Source: CAYNHZ01 sp964397445 (lineage in GTDB: Bacteria > Bacteroidota > Bacteroidia > Bacteroidales > UBA932). From it: 64,000 nucleotides of DNA. Below, piece after piece: positions 27,330 through 35,727 of this stretch (position 1 is the first letter of the stretch; every line of letters starts with the position of its first letter). The notes under the pieces were generated by a model, which did no database searches, was not told where the DNA came from, and saw only the letters and a program-made list of their open reading frames with translations. The stretch covers positions 496,001-560,000 of the forward strand of contig CAYNHZ010000002.1 in NCBI GenBank assembly GCA_964397445.1. The letters are read 5' to 3'. Position numbers and translations under genes: made by a program.

Positions 27330-27830
27330 ATGAAAATCAATGGCATTTTTGTAATACTATTTTATAGTCTCCCATTTTTTATTTTTACTTCATGCAATAA
27401 TCAAACAGAAAAATTCAAATTATTGAAAATTGAATCATTTTTATATGACACGACAGACTATAATTTGATGTGCACAACAAAGGAAAGTACTGCTTTATTT
27501 GACTATTTTACTTTTCCTATTGATACAATTCCCAGGATTATATATGTTGCTAATGGAGAGTGTTCATCTTGTATTGCACAAACAATAGATTTTCTTATTC
27601 TTTGCAAAAATGCCAATGGTCTAAACATTCCTGTTATTCTTATATTAAAGGCATACAAAAGTGATTTGTTTAATTATTCTTACGATAATCATGTAACAAA
27701 TAATAAAAAAAATGATAGACATTTTGTTACATATGTATTAGATGATGAAGGTATCACCATTAAAGATGGGGCATACTTTATTGTTAATAACCATATCCTA
27801 AAGTATATGGAATGGAATATATATAAATAA
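27330..27830 (+). CDS. Lipoprotein with CxxC motif, possible thioredoxin-like fold
   Basis: A 166-aa protein with a signal peptide and lipobox Cys near residue 21 (IFTSCNNQ). After a linker, IIYVANGECSSCIAQTIDFL (near 69-88) places a CSSC at the end of a beta strand and start of a helix, as in thioredoxin-like reductases and TlpA proteins. The rest (VILILKAYKS, FVTYVLDDEG, AYFIVNNH) could supply the remaining strands, although the usual cis-Pro loop is not obvious. Its position after a Cys-rich exported peptide suggests it may reduce or pair that peptide's disulfides; that is inference. Gaps are 3 bp upstream and 4 bp downstream. Confidence 0.6.
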   Translation: MKINGIFVILFYSLPFFIFTSCNNQTEKFKLLKIESFLYDTTDYNLMCTTKESTALFDYFTFPIDTIPRIIYVANGECSSCIAQTIDFLILCKNANGLNIPVILILKAYKSDLFNYSYDNHVTNNKKNDRHFVTYVLDDEGITIKDGAYFIVNNHILKYMEWNIYK

Positions 27831-27834
27831 AAAT

Positions 27835-28890
27835 ATGACTAAAAGTATATTTTACTTAATATTAAGTATATTAATTTTCAGCAGTTGTCAAAATTTGGAC
27901 GAAGATAATGACATTATTCAAATTTTACCGAAATCTATTTTGGATAATGCAAAATTAATAACCCCAATACATACCTCCTATATCTCATCAAATAATGATG
28001 TGAGTGTATTCATTCTAAATGATGATTATATCTTAACAAAAAGCAAGAAATGTGAATATATTATAAACCTTTACAAGTTATCTGATAAAGACTACTATAA
28101 ACCTATAATCAAATATGGATCTGATACAAATGGGTTTTTATCCGCAACAATTGGAAATATGTTAGATTCAATTATTATCTATGATTTTGTTAAATATAAA
28201 TTCACAATAATACCTACTGAATCATTGTATAATAGTAACAAACAAGAAATAATCATTAACAATACTAATATTTTATCTCAATATCTACTTCCATATAAAA
28301 AATGTCTATTGTTTTTAAACCCCTACTGCTTTAAAGATAGAATTGGAAAATTCTCTAACCCAAATCAAAATAGGTTTTTAATATCTGATTCAAACTACAA
28401 TTATAATTTGAGGGATATCGAGTATAAATATGAAACATTTAATATTGTAAGAGGTAAGTTCATTATAAATTACAAAAAGAATAGAATTATTTATTTAAAT
28501 GAATATGAAGATTATATTGAAATATTTAACACTAATCTCTCAAAAATTAAAAAAATAGAAGGTCCAAATAATCTAACATTTGACTATATCAAATTCAATA
28601 ATGGATTTTCAACAGAATTACTACTCAATAACATTTCTGTGATTAGCTACTCCTCTTGCTGTTATAATAATGATTTTGTATATCTTGCATACATTGGAAG
28701 TGTTTTTAAACAAAATAATATCTACGCTCCTTCATATATTTTCAAAATAGATTGGGATGGAAATATAATAAATAGCTACTACACCACTTCTACAATACTA
28801 AATCTCTCTATCTCTAAAATAAATGACCAATTATATTCGTGGGAGAAAGATAGAGATGGAAACAAAAAATTAGTAAAATATATATTATAA
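27835..28890 (+). CDS. Putative six-bladed beta-propeller lipoprotein (BF3164-like)
   Basis: A 351-aa protein with a signal peptide and lipobox Cys near residue 18 (IFSSCQNL). The mature part is strand-rich with repeating blocks of hydrophobic strand, turn and Tyr/Asp-rich strand, e.g. INLYKLSDKDYYKPIIKYG, DSIIIYDFVKYKFTII, and FKIDWDGNIINSYYT near the end. This fits the 6-bladed propeller/BF3164 lipoproteins of Bacteroidetes that often accompany NVEALA peptides. Asn, Ile and Tyr are very frequent, in line with the AT-rich island. No enzyme motif was seen. A binding or sensing role for the small peptide is only a hypothesis. Confidence 0.55.
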   Translation: MTKSIFYLILSILIFSSCQNLDEDNDIIQILPKSILDNAKLITPIHTSYISSNNDVSVFILNDDYILTKSKKCEYIINLYKLSDKDYYKPIIKYGSDTNGFLSATIGNMLDSIIIYDFVKYKFTIIPTESLYNSNKQEIIINNTNILSQYLLPYKKCLLFLNPYCFKDRIGKFSNPNQNRFLISDSNYNYNLRDIEYKYETFNIVRGKFIINYKKNRIIYLNEYEDYIEIFNTNLSKIKKIEGPNNLTFDYIKFNNGFSTELLLNNISVISYSSCCYNNDFVYLAYIGSVFKQNNIYAPSYIFKIDWDGNIINSYYTTSTILNLSISKINDQLYSWEKDRDGNKKLVKYIL

Positions 28891-28908
28891 ACCTTTAGAA
28901 TTATTTTT

Positions 28909-29781
28909 ATGAAAATAAATTATTTACTCACTTTTATCTTATCCCTATTATTTATATCTCTATTTAGTAACAAAGTTCTTGGACAAAGAGTTTTTTGTGA
29001 AACAAAAGAGCGCATCTATATCAGTTGCGACGAGTTTCATTACGGAAGAGATACGATTGATAAAATCAAAATGGTTGCTTTATACAGGTGTCGAATAGAG
29101 ACAGATACGACCACTAATAATTATGCTGAATACGATGCTCTCTTGGAGATTGGAAATAATATATCTAAATTCTACGGATATAAAAACAATAAATTAGATT
29201 CAATTGTTCTTAACACAAAATCAAACAAGAATTATAATACTCATAAGTTGATTGGGAATCAAGACTTTGCACCTATTTTCTATGACACATATTTTCAAAA
29301 TTATCCAAAAGGCAAATTGACTTTTACAACAAGATTGGCTGTTGAAAATTTTCAATACACTGAAAATAAACCTTCTATAAATTGGACAATATTGGATAGC
29401 ACTACAACATTTCTTGGATACAAAGTTCAAGCCGCTATATGCTCTTTCAAAGGGAGAGATTACTTTGCTTGGTTCTCATCTGAGATTCCTGTCTCTCTTG
29501 GACCCTGGAAATTTTCAGGTCTTCCTGGATTGATAGTATCCATTAAGGACAATAAGGATGAATATAGCTTTGAGTTGAAAGGAATTGAGAAAAAAGATGG
29601 AGCTATTTATATCAATAAGTATGATTATATTTCTATTAATTCTAAACAATATTACAAAATGTTTAGAGAGATCAATATCAACTACAAAGACTTTTTCACA
29701 AGGCATAATGGTAATAGTGGTATGTCTTCATTGGGTAGTAAAAATATACCGATGAACTTCAATCCCATTGAGATAAAGTAA
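28909..29781 (+). CDS. GLPGLI family exported protein
   Basis: A 290-aa protein with a signal peptide (about residues 1-25, cleaved near VLGQR). It carries the family signature FSGLPGLIVSI near residue 204, preceded by AWFSSEIPVSLGPWK, a usual lead into the motif, and followed by a DEYSFELKGIEK strand. The N-terminal half is strand-rich with EYDALLEIG and SKFYGYK. GLPGLI proteins are periplasmic or surface proteins of Bacteroidetes, commonly encoded just before a TonB-receptor-like barrel; their function is not known. Here the stop TAA shares its last base with the ATG of that barrel gene, so the two are translationally linked. Confidence 0.88.
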   Translation: MKINYLLTFILSLLFISLFSNKVLGQRVFCETKERIYISCDEFHYGRDTIDKIKMVALYRCRIETDTTTNNYAEYDALLEIGNNISKFYGYKNNKLDSIVLNTKSNKNYNTHKLIGNQDFAPIFYDTYFQNYPKGKLTFTTRLAVENFQYTENKPSINWTILDSTTTFLGYKVQAAICSFKGRDYFAWFSSEIPVSLGPWKFSGLPGLIVSIKDNKDEYSFELKGIEKKDGAIYINKYDYISINSKQYYKMFREININYKDFFTRHNGNSGMSSLGSKNIPMNFNPIEIK

Positions 29782-32405
29782 TGATAGTTAAATTATTAGT
29801 CACTATTATTGCTTTATTAATATCAAGCAATATGCTTGCTAACAACAAGATAAAAGGCATAATAACTGATAGTATTGATAATAACATCCTATCTGGGGTA
29901 GTAATTGCTTTGAAAAACGAAAAAGGTGCCATTATTGAATACACTATTAGCGATAATGATGGTCACTTTGAATTAAACAATAGTGACAATCGTATCAATT
30001 ATCACATTGAAATCTCTTTTATGGGATACAAGACAATTATCATCAATCCTCCATTTCCAGAAATAATAAACATATCATTAAAAGTAGATGTATCTCAGAT
30101 CAAAGAAGTGATTATTAAGGCTGAGAAGGTTAAAATGAGGGGGGATACTATATCATACAGCATTCCATCAATCAAATCAACTGATGACAGAAATCTATCT
30201 GACCTTCTTAAAAAATTACCAGGAATAGAGGTTGCAAAAGGTGGGTTTGTTTATTACCAAGGGAAACCAATAAATAAACTCTATATAGATGGAAAAGATA
30301 TTCTTGGTGATAAATATAACATCGCAACTCTTAATATAGACCCAAATTTGTTAAGCAAATTGGAAATTTATGAAAACCATCAATATATCAAGGCATTAGA
30401 GGGTATTAGTACTTCAGAACAGGCTGCTATCAATATCACATTAAAGGATAATGCCAGGAATATTTGGATTACTAATCTACAACTTTTGGCTGGTATCTCC
30501 TCAACAAAGCCAAGGGTTCCATACTCAGCTAACGGATTTGTGATGAATATCAACAAGAGGTTTCAAACAATGAATACATTGAAAACAGATGCTGCTGGTA
30601 ATATTATATCAAATAAAGAGTATGCAGATAATGTTTACATAGTTGGTCAAGAAAAGATAAATCTTTACAAACTAAATAATTATTCAAATATTTCTGTTGA
30701 TAATGCACCTCTCGAAAATGAACGCACACGATTCAATGTTTCCTATTCTGCATCGTCAGACAACAGATTTGAAGTTGGAAAGGATCTAATTATTAATATG
30801 GGAGTCAATTTTTTTAAAAATAAATTGACATCTTCAATGGCGATAAAAAATAGCTATCTACTTAACAATGGCACCTCATACACTTATTCTGAGATAAACA
30901 ACAAATCTTTTGACAATAATAATATCTCTGCAAGCATAGGGTTAGATGCAAATACAAAAAAAATGTATCTAAAAGAGAGTTTTAATTTTGAATACAATGA
31001 CGGCAAGGGGAAAGGGATAATTGATGGTTCAGAACAACGCAATCAATTTGGCAATAAAAAAGAGATAAATATTAATAATGTTGTTAATTTTTTATTCAGA
31101 CTAAAGGGAGGTAAGACATTTGGATTTAAAATGAATACTCAATATAGTGAGAAGAGCAGTTATTTAGAGATTAATAAAGAAAATGAGGTGAAACCTATAA
31201 GTCAAATTATTGACTCAAAAGTATTTTACAACATTATTACTTTCAATGTGTCAAAACAATTCAATAAACATTTTTCTCTTCTATCACTTACATCCATAGA
31301 ATATACAAATCGGAGATTGAATTCCTTGTTGGATGGCTTTATTAATTCAAATACTAATAATGACATTGATACTACCAACAATGTTAAAATGAATATTTTT
31401 AATCCATCTGAGTACATATACTTAAGATTTAATAATCGGAAAATTGAAACTTTTATAGGAATGGATTTCAGGTATCAATATCTTGACTACTTTACAGATA
31501 AAAATCATAATGGTAATAAATTAGCTGCAAATCCTTTTTTATCTTTTAAATATATTATCTCCCCAAAAATTTCCTTTATGTTAAATGGAAGTTATTCACT
31601 TTCCAAAATAAACGAACAAAGCATATACAACGCACTCATTATGGAAAATTATCGTTATCTCTCTGAGGGCCGATCTAGTTTGGTACAGACACCAAATTAT
31701 TCTGCTTCTGCCGAGATTAATTTCCGAGAGCCGATATCAGGGTGGTATATAAAATTGGACGCAAATTATAGCGGAGGAGAAAATTTCCTACGCACTTCAT
31801 ACTTTATTGGGGACCACATTATTAATAAGGAATCTGATAATACTTCAATTATCAATGGATGGTACAGTGGAATGACAATTTCAAAGGGAATTTTCGATAT
31901 ATCTGGTAAAATTGATGCCAAATTTTCTTTCAATAAATATTCCTCCTCAGTGCAATACAATGAGAATAAAACAAATTATGACTCTTATAAATACTCCGGG
32001 ACATTTAATTTTGTTGGAGACATATTTAAATGGTGGAAAATCAAATATAATGCACTTTACTCTTTTAACAACTATATGGCAAATGGTGAATGGACAAAAG
32101 AGATACAACACTCATTCAAACAAAATTATTCTCTCTCTTTTTTCCCGATAAAATCTTTGGAGATTGATATTATTGGAGAGCATTATTTAGATAAATATTC
32201 AAATTCAAACATTAGACAGATTTTTCTTTTAGATTTCTCAATATGGTATTTCTTAAATAGCAAAATTCAACTATTTCTACACGGGAAAAATCTATTAAAT
32301 CACAAAAACTACTCATTTTCAACACTTAATCCCCTTAACACCATCCATTATAGCTATGTAATACGACCGCTAAATGTTATGGTAGGAATAGATTTCAAAT
32401 TCTAA
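29781..32405 (+). CDS. TonB-dependent-receptor-like outer-membrane protein with carboxypeptidase-regulatory-like domain
   Basis: An 874-aa protein with a signal peptide (about residues 1-20) and a CarboxypepD_reg-like domain (about 24-110, KIKGIITDS ... SFMGYKT). A plug-like region follows (about 120-220, with LSDLLKKLPGIEV and INKLYIDGKDI), then a large beta-barrel whose last strand ends in Phe (GIDFKF). It belongs to the outer-membrane beta-barrel group that pairs with GLPGLI proteins rather than to SusC; no SusD is adjacent. A clear TonB box was not identified. Likely roles are import or export of a small ligand, possibly the peptide made by the first gene (inference). It closes the five-gene operon. 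Confidence 0.82.
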   Translation: MIVKLLVTIIALLISSNMLANNKIKGIITDSIDNNILSGVVIALKNEKGAIIEYTISDNDGHFELNNSDNRINYHIEISFMGYKTIIINPPFPEIINISLKVDVSQIKEVIIKAEKVKMRGDTISYSIPSIKSTDDRNLSDLLKKLPGIEVAKGGFVYYQGKPINKLYIDGKDILGDKYNIATLNIDPNLLSKLEIYENHQYIKALEGISTSEQAAINITLKDNARNIWITNLQLLAGISSTKPRVPYSANGFVMNINKRFQTMNTLKTDAAGNIISNKEYADNVYIVGQEKINLYKLNNYSNISVDNAPLENERTRFNVSYSASSDNRFEVGKDLIINMGVNFFKNKLTSSMAIKNSYLLNNGTSYTYSEINNKSFDNNNISASIGLDANTKKMYLKESFNFEYNDGKGKGIIDGSEQRNQFGNKKEININNVVNFLFRLKGGKTFGFKMNTQYSEKSSYLEINKENEVKPISQIIDSKVFYNIITFNVSKQFNKHFSLLSLTSIEYTNRRLNSLLDGFINSNTNNDIDTTNNVKMNIFNPSEYIYLRFNNRKIETFIGMDFRYQYLDYFTDKNHNGNKLAANPFLSFKYIISPKISFMLNGSYSLSKINEQSIYNALIMENYRYLSEGRSSLVQTPNYSASAEINFREPISGWYIKLDANYSGGENFLRTSYFIGDHIINKESDNTSIINGWYSGMTISKGIFDISGKIDAKFSFNKYSSSVQYNENKTNYDSYKYSGTFNFVGDIFKWWKIKYNALYSFNNYMANGEWTKEIQHSFKQNYSLSFFPIKSLEIDIIGEHYLDKYSNSNIRQIFLLDFSIWYFLNSKIQLFLHGKNLLNHKNYSFSTLNPLNTIHYSYVIRPLNVMVGIDFKF

Positions 32406-32440
32406 TCATAAATGACTTTATTAGTATTTTTAAACATAGT

Positions 32441-32465
32441 CTATCTTTTTTAAAAAAAAGGATAG
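32441..32465 (+). terminator. AT-rich hairpin between the island and metG
   Basis: CTATCTTTTTT at 32441-32451 pairs with AAAAAAGGATAG-like bases at 32455-32465 around a 3-nt A loop (one T-G pair). The stem is weak and A/T-rich and has no following T tract on the plus strand. It may act as a terminator for the upstream operon or be part of the metG promoter region, whose -7 element starts 8 nt later. Confidence 0.35.
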
Positions 32466-32472
32466 AAATAAG

Positions 32473-32480
32473 TATCTTTG
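32473..32480 (+). promoter_or_regulatory. -7 element for metG
   Basis: TATCTTTG matches TAnnTTTG and lies 22 nt before the metG ATG. The -33 region would fall within the hairpin at 32441-32465. Confidence 0.55.
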
Positions 32481-32502
32481 TATGTTTTTTAAAAAATAAA
32501 AT

Positions 32503-34566
32503 ATGGATAAAAACTACAAACGTTACCTGATTACTTCAGCTCTCCCATACGCAAATGGGGCTGTACATATTGGTCATTTAGCAGGGGTATATGTGCCTGC
32601 AGATATATATGTCAGATATCTACGAATGAAGGGGGCGGATGTTCTTTTTATTGGTGGTTCTGACGAACATGGTGTACCAATAACTATCAAAGCTAAACAA
32701 TTGGGTTGCACACCACAAGATGTCGTAGATAAATATCATAAAATAATCAAAGAGTCTTTCGAAGAGTTTGGTATTTCATTTGACATCTACTCAAGAACAA
32801 GTTCGAAGACCCATTATAAAGTTGCTTCCGATTTCTTTTTAAAATTGTATAATGACGGAAAATTTATAGAAAAAACAAGCGAACAATTTTATGACGAACA
32901 GACAAAGCAATTTTTAGCTGATAGATATATCGTGGGCACTTGTCCAAAATGTGGAGCAGATGGGGCATATGGAGATCAGTGCGAGAAATGTGGTTGTACA
33001 CTAAGTCCAGATGAGCTTATCAATCCCCATTCAGCTCTAAGCGGCAATACCCCTGTAAAAAAAGAGACCAAACACTGGTATCTTCCTCTTGATCAATACG
33101 AAGGATGGCTTAAGGAGTGGATTTTAGAAGGGCATAAAGAGTGGAAAACAAATGTATATGGGCAATGTAAATCTTGGATCGATGGTGGGCTTCAGCCTCG
33201 TGCAGTAAGTAGAGATTTGGATTGGGGCGTGCCTGTACCCGTAAAAGGTGGAGAGGGAAAAGTTCTATATGTATGGTTTGATGCCCCAATAGGTTATATC
33301 TCCAACACCGTTGAACTATTGCCAGATGACTGGGAAAAATGGTGGAAAGACAAAGATACTAAAATGGTTCATTTCATTGGAAAAGACAATATTGTATTCC
33401 ATTGCATAGTCTTTCCTTCGATGTTAAAAGCTCACGGTGATTATATCTTACCTGATAATGTTCCTGCCAATGAATTTCTCAATTTGGAGGGGAATAAAAT
33501 TTCTACTTCACGCAATTGGGCCGTATGGCTTCACGAATATCTCCGCGATTTTGAAGGTCAACAAGATATTTTAAGATATGTTCTTTGTGCAAATGCCCCT
33601 GAAACCAAAGATAACGACTTTACTTGGAAAGATTTCCAAACAAGAAATAATTCCGAACTTGTCGCAATATATGGAAATTTTGTAAATAGAGCCATTGTAT
33701 TGACTCATAAGTATTTCAACGGAAAAATGCCAAAAGATTTATCTCCTCAACAGATTGATAAAGATGTAATTGCTGAAATACCATTAATTAAAAAGGCGAT
33801 AGAGGATAATCTCGAAAATTATAAATTTAGGGAAGCATTGAAAGAGGCTATGAATATGGCAAGACTTGGCAACAAATATCTTACAGATACAGAGCCGTGG
33901 AAAATCGCCAAAACAGATATGGATCGTTGTGCATCTATTTTAAATGTTTCACTTAAAATATGTGCAAATCTCTCTATTGCTTTTGCCCCTTTTCTCCCCT
34001 TTTCATCTGACAAATTGATCAAAATGCTATCACTTTCAAAAGATACTTTGAAATGGGAGAATATTGGTAAAGAGGATCTTATTCCAAACGGTCACACCAT
34101 TGGAGAGGCTGCTTTACTTTTCAATAAAGTTGAAGACGAAGCAATTGATAGACAAATGAATAGACTTCAAGCAAGTAGAGAGTTAAATGAAAGACTTAGT
34201 AAAGAGGTAAATCCTCCAACAGTGATCGCTCCGCAAAAAGAGGAGTGTACTTTTGAAGATTTTGGTAAGATGGATATTCGTTCTGCCACTGTCCTTGAAG
34301 CAGAAAGGGTACCAAAAACCGATAAACTATTAAAGTTAAAAATTGATACCGGCATAGATATCAGAGTAATAGTATCAGGAATTGCACAACACTACTCTCC
34401 TGAACAAATGATTGGTAAGCAGATTTGCATCCTTGCCAATTTAGCCCCGAGAACCATTAAAGGGATTGAATCCAAAGGGATGATATTGATGGCAAAGGAG
34501 GAAGATGGAAAAATGAGAATCGTTTCTCCTGAAGAGAATGTAATCAATGGATCGACAATAGGCTAA
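32503..34566 (+). CDS. metG: Methionyl-tRNA synthetase
   Basis: A 687-aa long-form MetRS. The HIGH-type motif lies in NGAVHIGHLAG (near residue 18). A zinc knuckle is formed by CPKCGADG and QCEKCGC (near 147-165), and the KMSKS-type motif is NKISTSRNW (near 335). An anticodon-binding helical domain follows, then a C-terminal tRNA-binding (EMAP-II-like) domain from about 585 (FGKMDIRSATVLEAE ... LANLAPRTIKG). It charges both initiator and elongator tRNA-Met. It has its own TATCTTTG promoter element, is separate from the upstream AT-rich island, and converges on the HU-repeat gene 25 bp away. Confidence 0.97.
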   Translation: MDKNYKRYLITSALPYANGAVHIGHLAGVYVPADIYVRYLRMKGADVLFIGGSDEHGVPITIKAKQLGCTPQDVVDKYHKIIKESFEEFGISFDIYSRTSSKTHYKVASDFFLKLYNDGKFIEKTSEQFYDEQTKQFLADRYIVGTCPKCGADGAYGDQCEKCGCTLSPDELINPHSALSGNTPVKKETKHWYLPLDQYEGWLKEWILEGHKEWKTNVYGQCKSWIDGGLQPRAVSRDLDWGVPVPVKGGEGKVLYVWFDAPIGYISNTVELLPDDWEKWWKDKDTKMVHFIGKDNIVFHCIVFPSMLKAHGDYILPDNVPANEFLNLEGNKISTSRNWAVWLHEYLRDFEGQQDILRYVLCANAPETKDNDFTWKDFQTRNNSELVAIYGNFVNRAIVLTHKYFNGKMPKDLSPQQIDKDVIAEIPLIKKAIEDNLENYKFREALKEAMNMARLGNKYLTDTEPWKIAKTDMDRCASILNVSLKICANLSIAFAPFLPFSSDKLIKMLSLSKDTLKWENIGKEDLIPNGHTIGEAALLFNKVEDEAIDRQMNRLQASRELNERLSKEVNPPTVIAPQKEECTFEDFGKMDIRSATVLEAERVPKTDKLLKLKIDTGIDIRVIVSGIAQHYSPEQMIGKQICILANLAPRTIKGIESKGMILMAKEEDGKMRIVSPEENVINGSTIG

Positions 34567-34591
34567 ATGATATAGCTATATACAAGTCATT

Positions 34592-35473
34592 TTATAAAAA
34601 ATAGCTTCTTATTAAATTAAGCTCCTCTTCGGTGTATAAAATAGAGTCAAGTATACCGAATAGACCTAATAAATATATCACTAATAATATAAACAGAATA
34701 GAACTCAATACAATGAGTATTACTACAGAGGTCTTATGATTGGATCTTTTATTGTTATCTACCCCCTTAGAAATATCAACAGTATCAACAGTATCAACTG
34801 TATCAACACTACTATCAGTTTCCAAAACCTTGTTTGTCTCTATTTCATTATTTATATCAGTATCTAATTCAATATCAGCCATCTCCGAAGCTCTCTTTTT
34901 CTTGTACTCATCAAGATATGCCCTCTCCTCTTGAGCTTCAGCTGGATCACTCATCTCAATAAAAACATCTGTTAACTCATCTTCATTAATATACTCACTC
35001 TGCATCTCTGTTGCAATTCTATGCTTATCAATCTCATCTTTCGGTGCATTAAGAACTTTTAGCGAGATAGGCTCAAGTCCGTACGCATTTGCATAGATAT
35101 CAAGTCCTCGATCCGAGACGAAATAGAGATTTCCCTCCTTAGTGGAACGCATCCTTCCAAAACCGGGAAGATCAATACTTTTTTTAGTATTGAGATCTGT
35201 TCTGAACGTCTCAAAAAAATTATCAATTTCATCCCTAACGGTCTCAATATCAACCCCTAATTTATCTGCATAATACTTTCCAATCAACTCATCATTCCAA
35301 GACTCAGAACTCCTGAAGAAAATTCTCCGAAAGGGGGGATTAATAGTCTTCCCATCCTCTGAGAAATATGCAGGGGCAATATCTGCAACAAAACTCCCAA
35401 TTCCAGGGAGAGATATTCTATCATTATCCAAAATCAATTCTTTTAGAAGTTGGGAAAGAAGGGTAACGTCCAT
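34592..35473 (-). CDS. CCDC81-type HU-repeat protein with C-terminal membrane helix
   Basis: A 293-aa protein. Two HU-like modules lie at the N-terminus: the first (about residues 1-60) with ISLPGIGSF, the second (about 65-140) with SIDLPGFGRM. These match the HU-CCDC81 bacterial domain pair. A long acidic linker follows, holding a short Val-Asp-Thr repeat. A single transmembrane helix lies near the C-terminus (about 248-272), with about 20 residues after it. Relatives often carry a periplasmic SPOR domain after the helix; none is present here, so this is a short version. The role may be DNA or polar organisation linked to the envelope (inference). Confidence 0.75.
   Translation of the reverse strand: MDVTLLSQLLKELILDNDRISLPGIGSFVADIAPAYFSEDGKTINPPFRRIFFRSSESWNDELIGKYYADKLGVDIETVRDEIDNFFETFRTDLNTKKSIDLPGFGRMRSTKEGNLYFVSDRGLDIYANAYGLEPISLKVLNAPKDEIDKHRIATEMQSEYINEDELTDVFIEMSDPAEAQEERAYLDEYKKKRASEMADIELDTDINNEIETNKVLETDSSVDTVDTVDTVDISKGVDNNKRSNHKTSVVILIVLSSILFILLVIYLLGLFGILDSILYTEEELNLIRSYFL
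34774..34809 (-). repeat. Four tandem 9-bp repeats inside the HU-repeat gene
   Basis: On the plus strand the unit is TATCAACAG/TATCAACTG/TATCAACAC, four copies. It encodes repeated Val-Asp-Thr in the linker. Copy number changes would lengthen or shorten the linker without breaking the frame. Confidence 0.85.
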
Positions 35474-35496
35474 TACATATTTTTTTATAGTCTATG

Positions 35497-35504
35497 CAAA
35501 GGTA
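35497..35504 (-). promoter_or_regulatory. -7 element for the HU-repeat gene
   Basis: TACCTTTG on the minus strand, 23 nt before the ATG at 35473. It lies back to back with the tRNA-Asn promoter. Confidence 0.55.
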
Positions 35505-35522
35505 AATTTTTTTAATAAAAAT

Positions 35523-35554
35523 TTTGCACAATAAGAATATTTATTCTATTTTTG
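35523..35554 (+). promoter_or_regulatory. tRNA-Asn promoter (TTTG-N20-TATTTTTG)
   Basis: TTTG at 35523-35526 and TATTTTTG at 35547-35554 with a 20-nt spacer: the best full match to the Bacteroides -33/-7 consensus in this window. It is placed 23 nt before the tRNA. Confidence 0.75.
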
Positions 35555-35577
35555 CAGTCCCAAAAGGGAAAAAACAG

Positions 35578-35651
35578 TCCTCTTTAGCTCAGTTGGTTAG
35601 AGCACCTGACTGTTAATCAGGGGGTCCAAGGTTCAAGTCCTTGAAGAGGAG
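35578..35651 (+). tRNA. tRNA-Asn (GTT)
   Basis: A full cloverleaf of 74 nt: acceptor TCCTCTT/AAGAGGA all paired, D stem GCTC/GAGC, anticodon stem CCTGA/TCAGG around the loop CTGTTAA (anticodon GTT), and T arm CAAGG-TTCAAGT-CCTTG. The discriminator is G. CCA is not encoded. Confidence 0.97.
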
Positions 35652-35661
35652 CACTGAAAAT

Positions 35662-35692
35662 AAAGCACTTACAGAAATGTAGGTGCTTTTTT
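35662..35692 (+). terminator. Intrinsic terminator after tRNA-Asn
   Basis: A 12-bp stem (AAAGCACTTACA with TGTAGGTGCTTT, one T-G pair) closed by a GAAA tetraloop and followed by a T run. It starts 11 nt after the tRNA. It may also stop the opposite-strand flavoprotein gene from the other side. Confidence 0.9.
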
Positions 35693-35727
35693 ATTGTCTA
35701 TCGGAGTCATCTATAACTTATAAAGAT

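Noticed and set aside
34740..34934. Plus-strand frame with Ser-Thr-Val repeats
   Set aside because: It is the complement of the Val-Asp-Thr repeat in the minus-strand HU-repeat gene and has no start signals.
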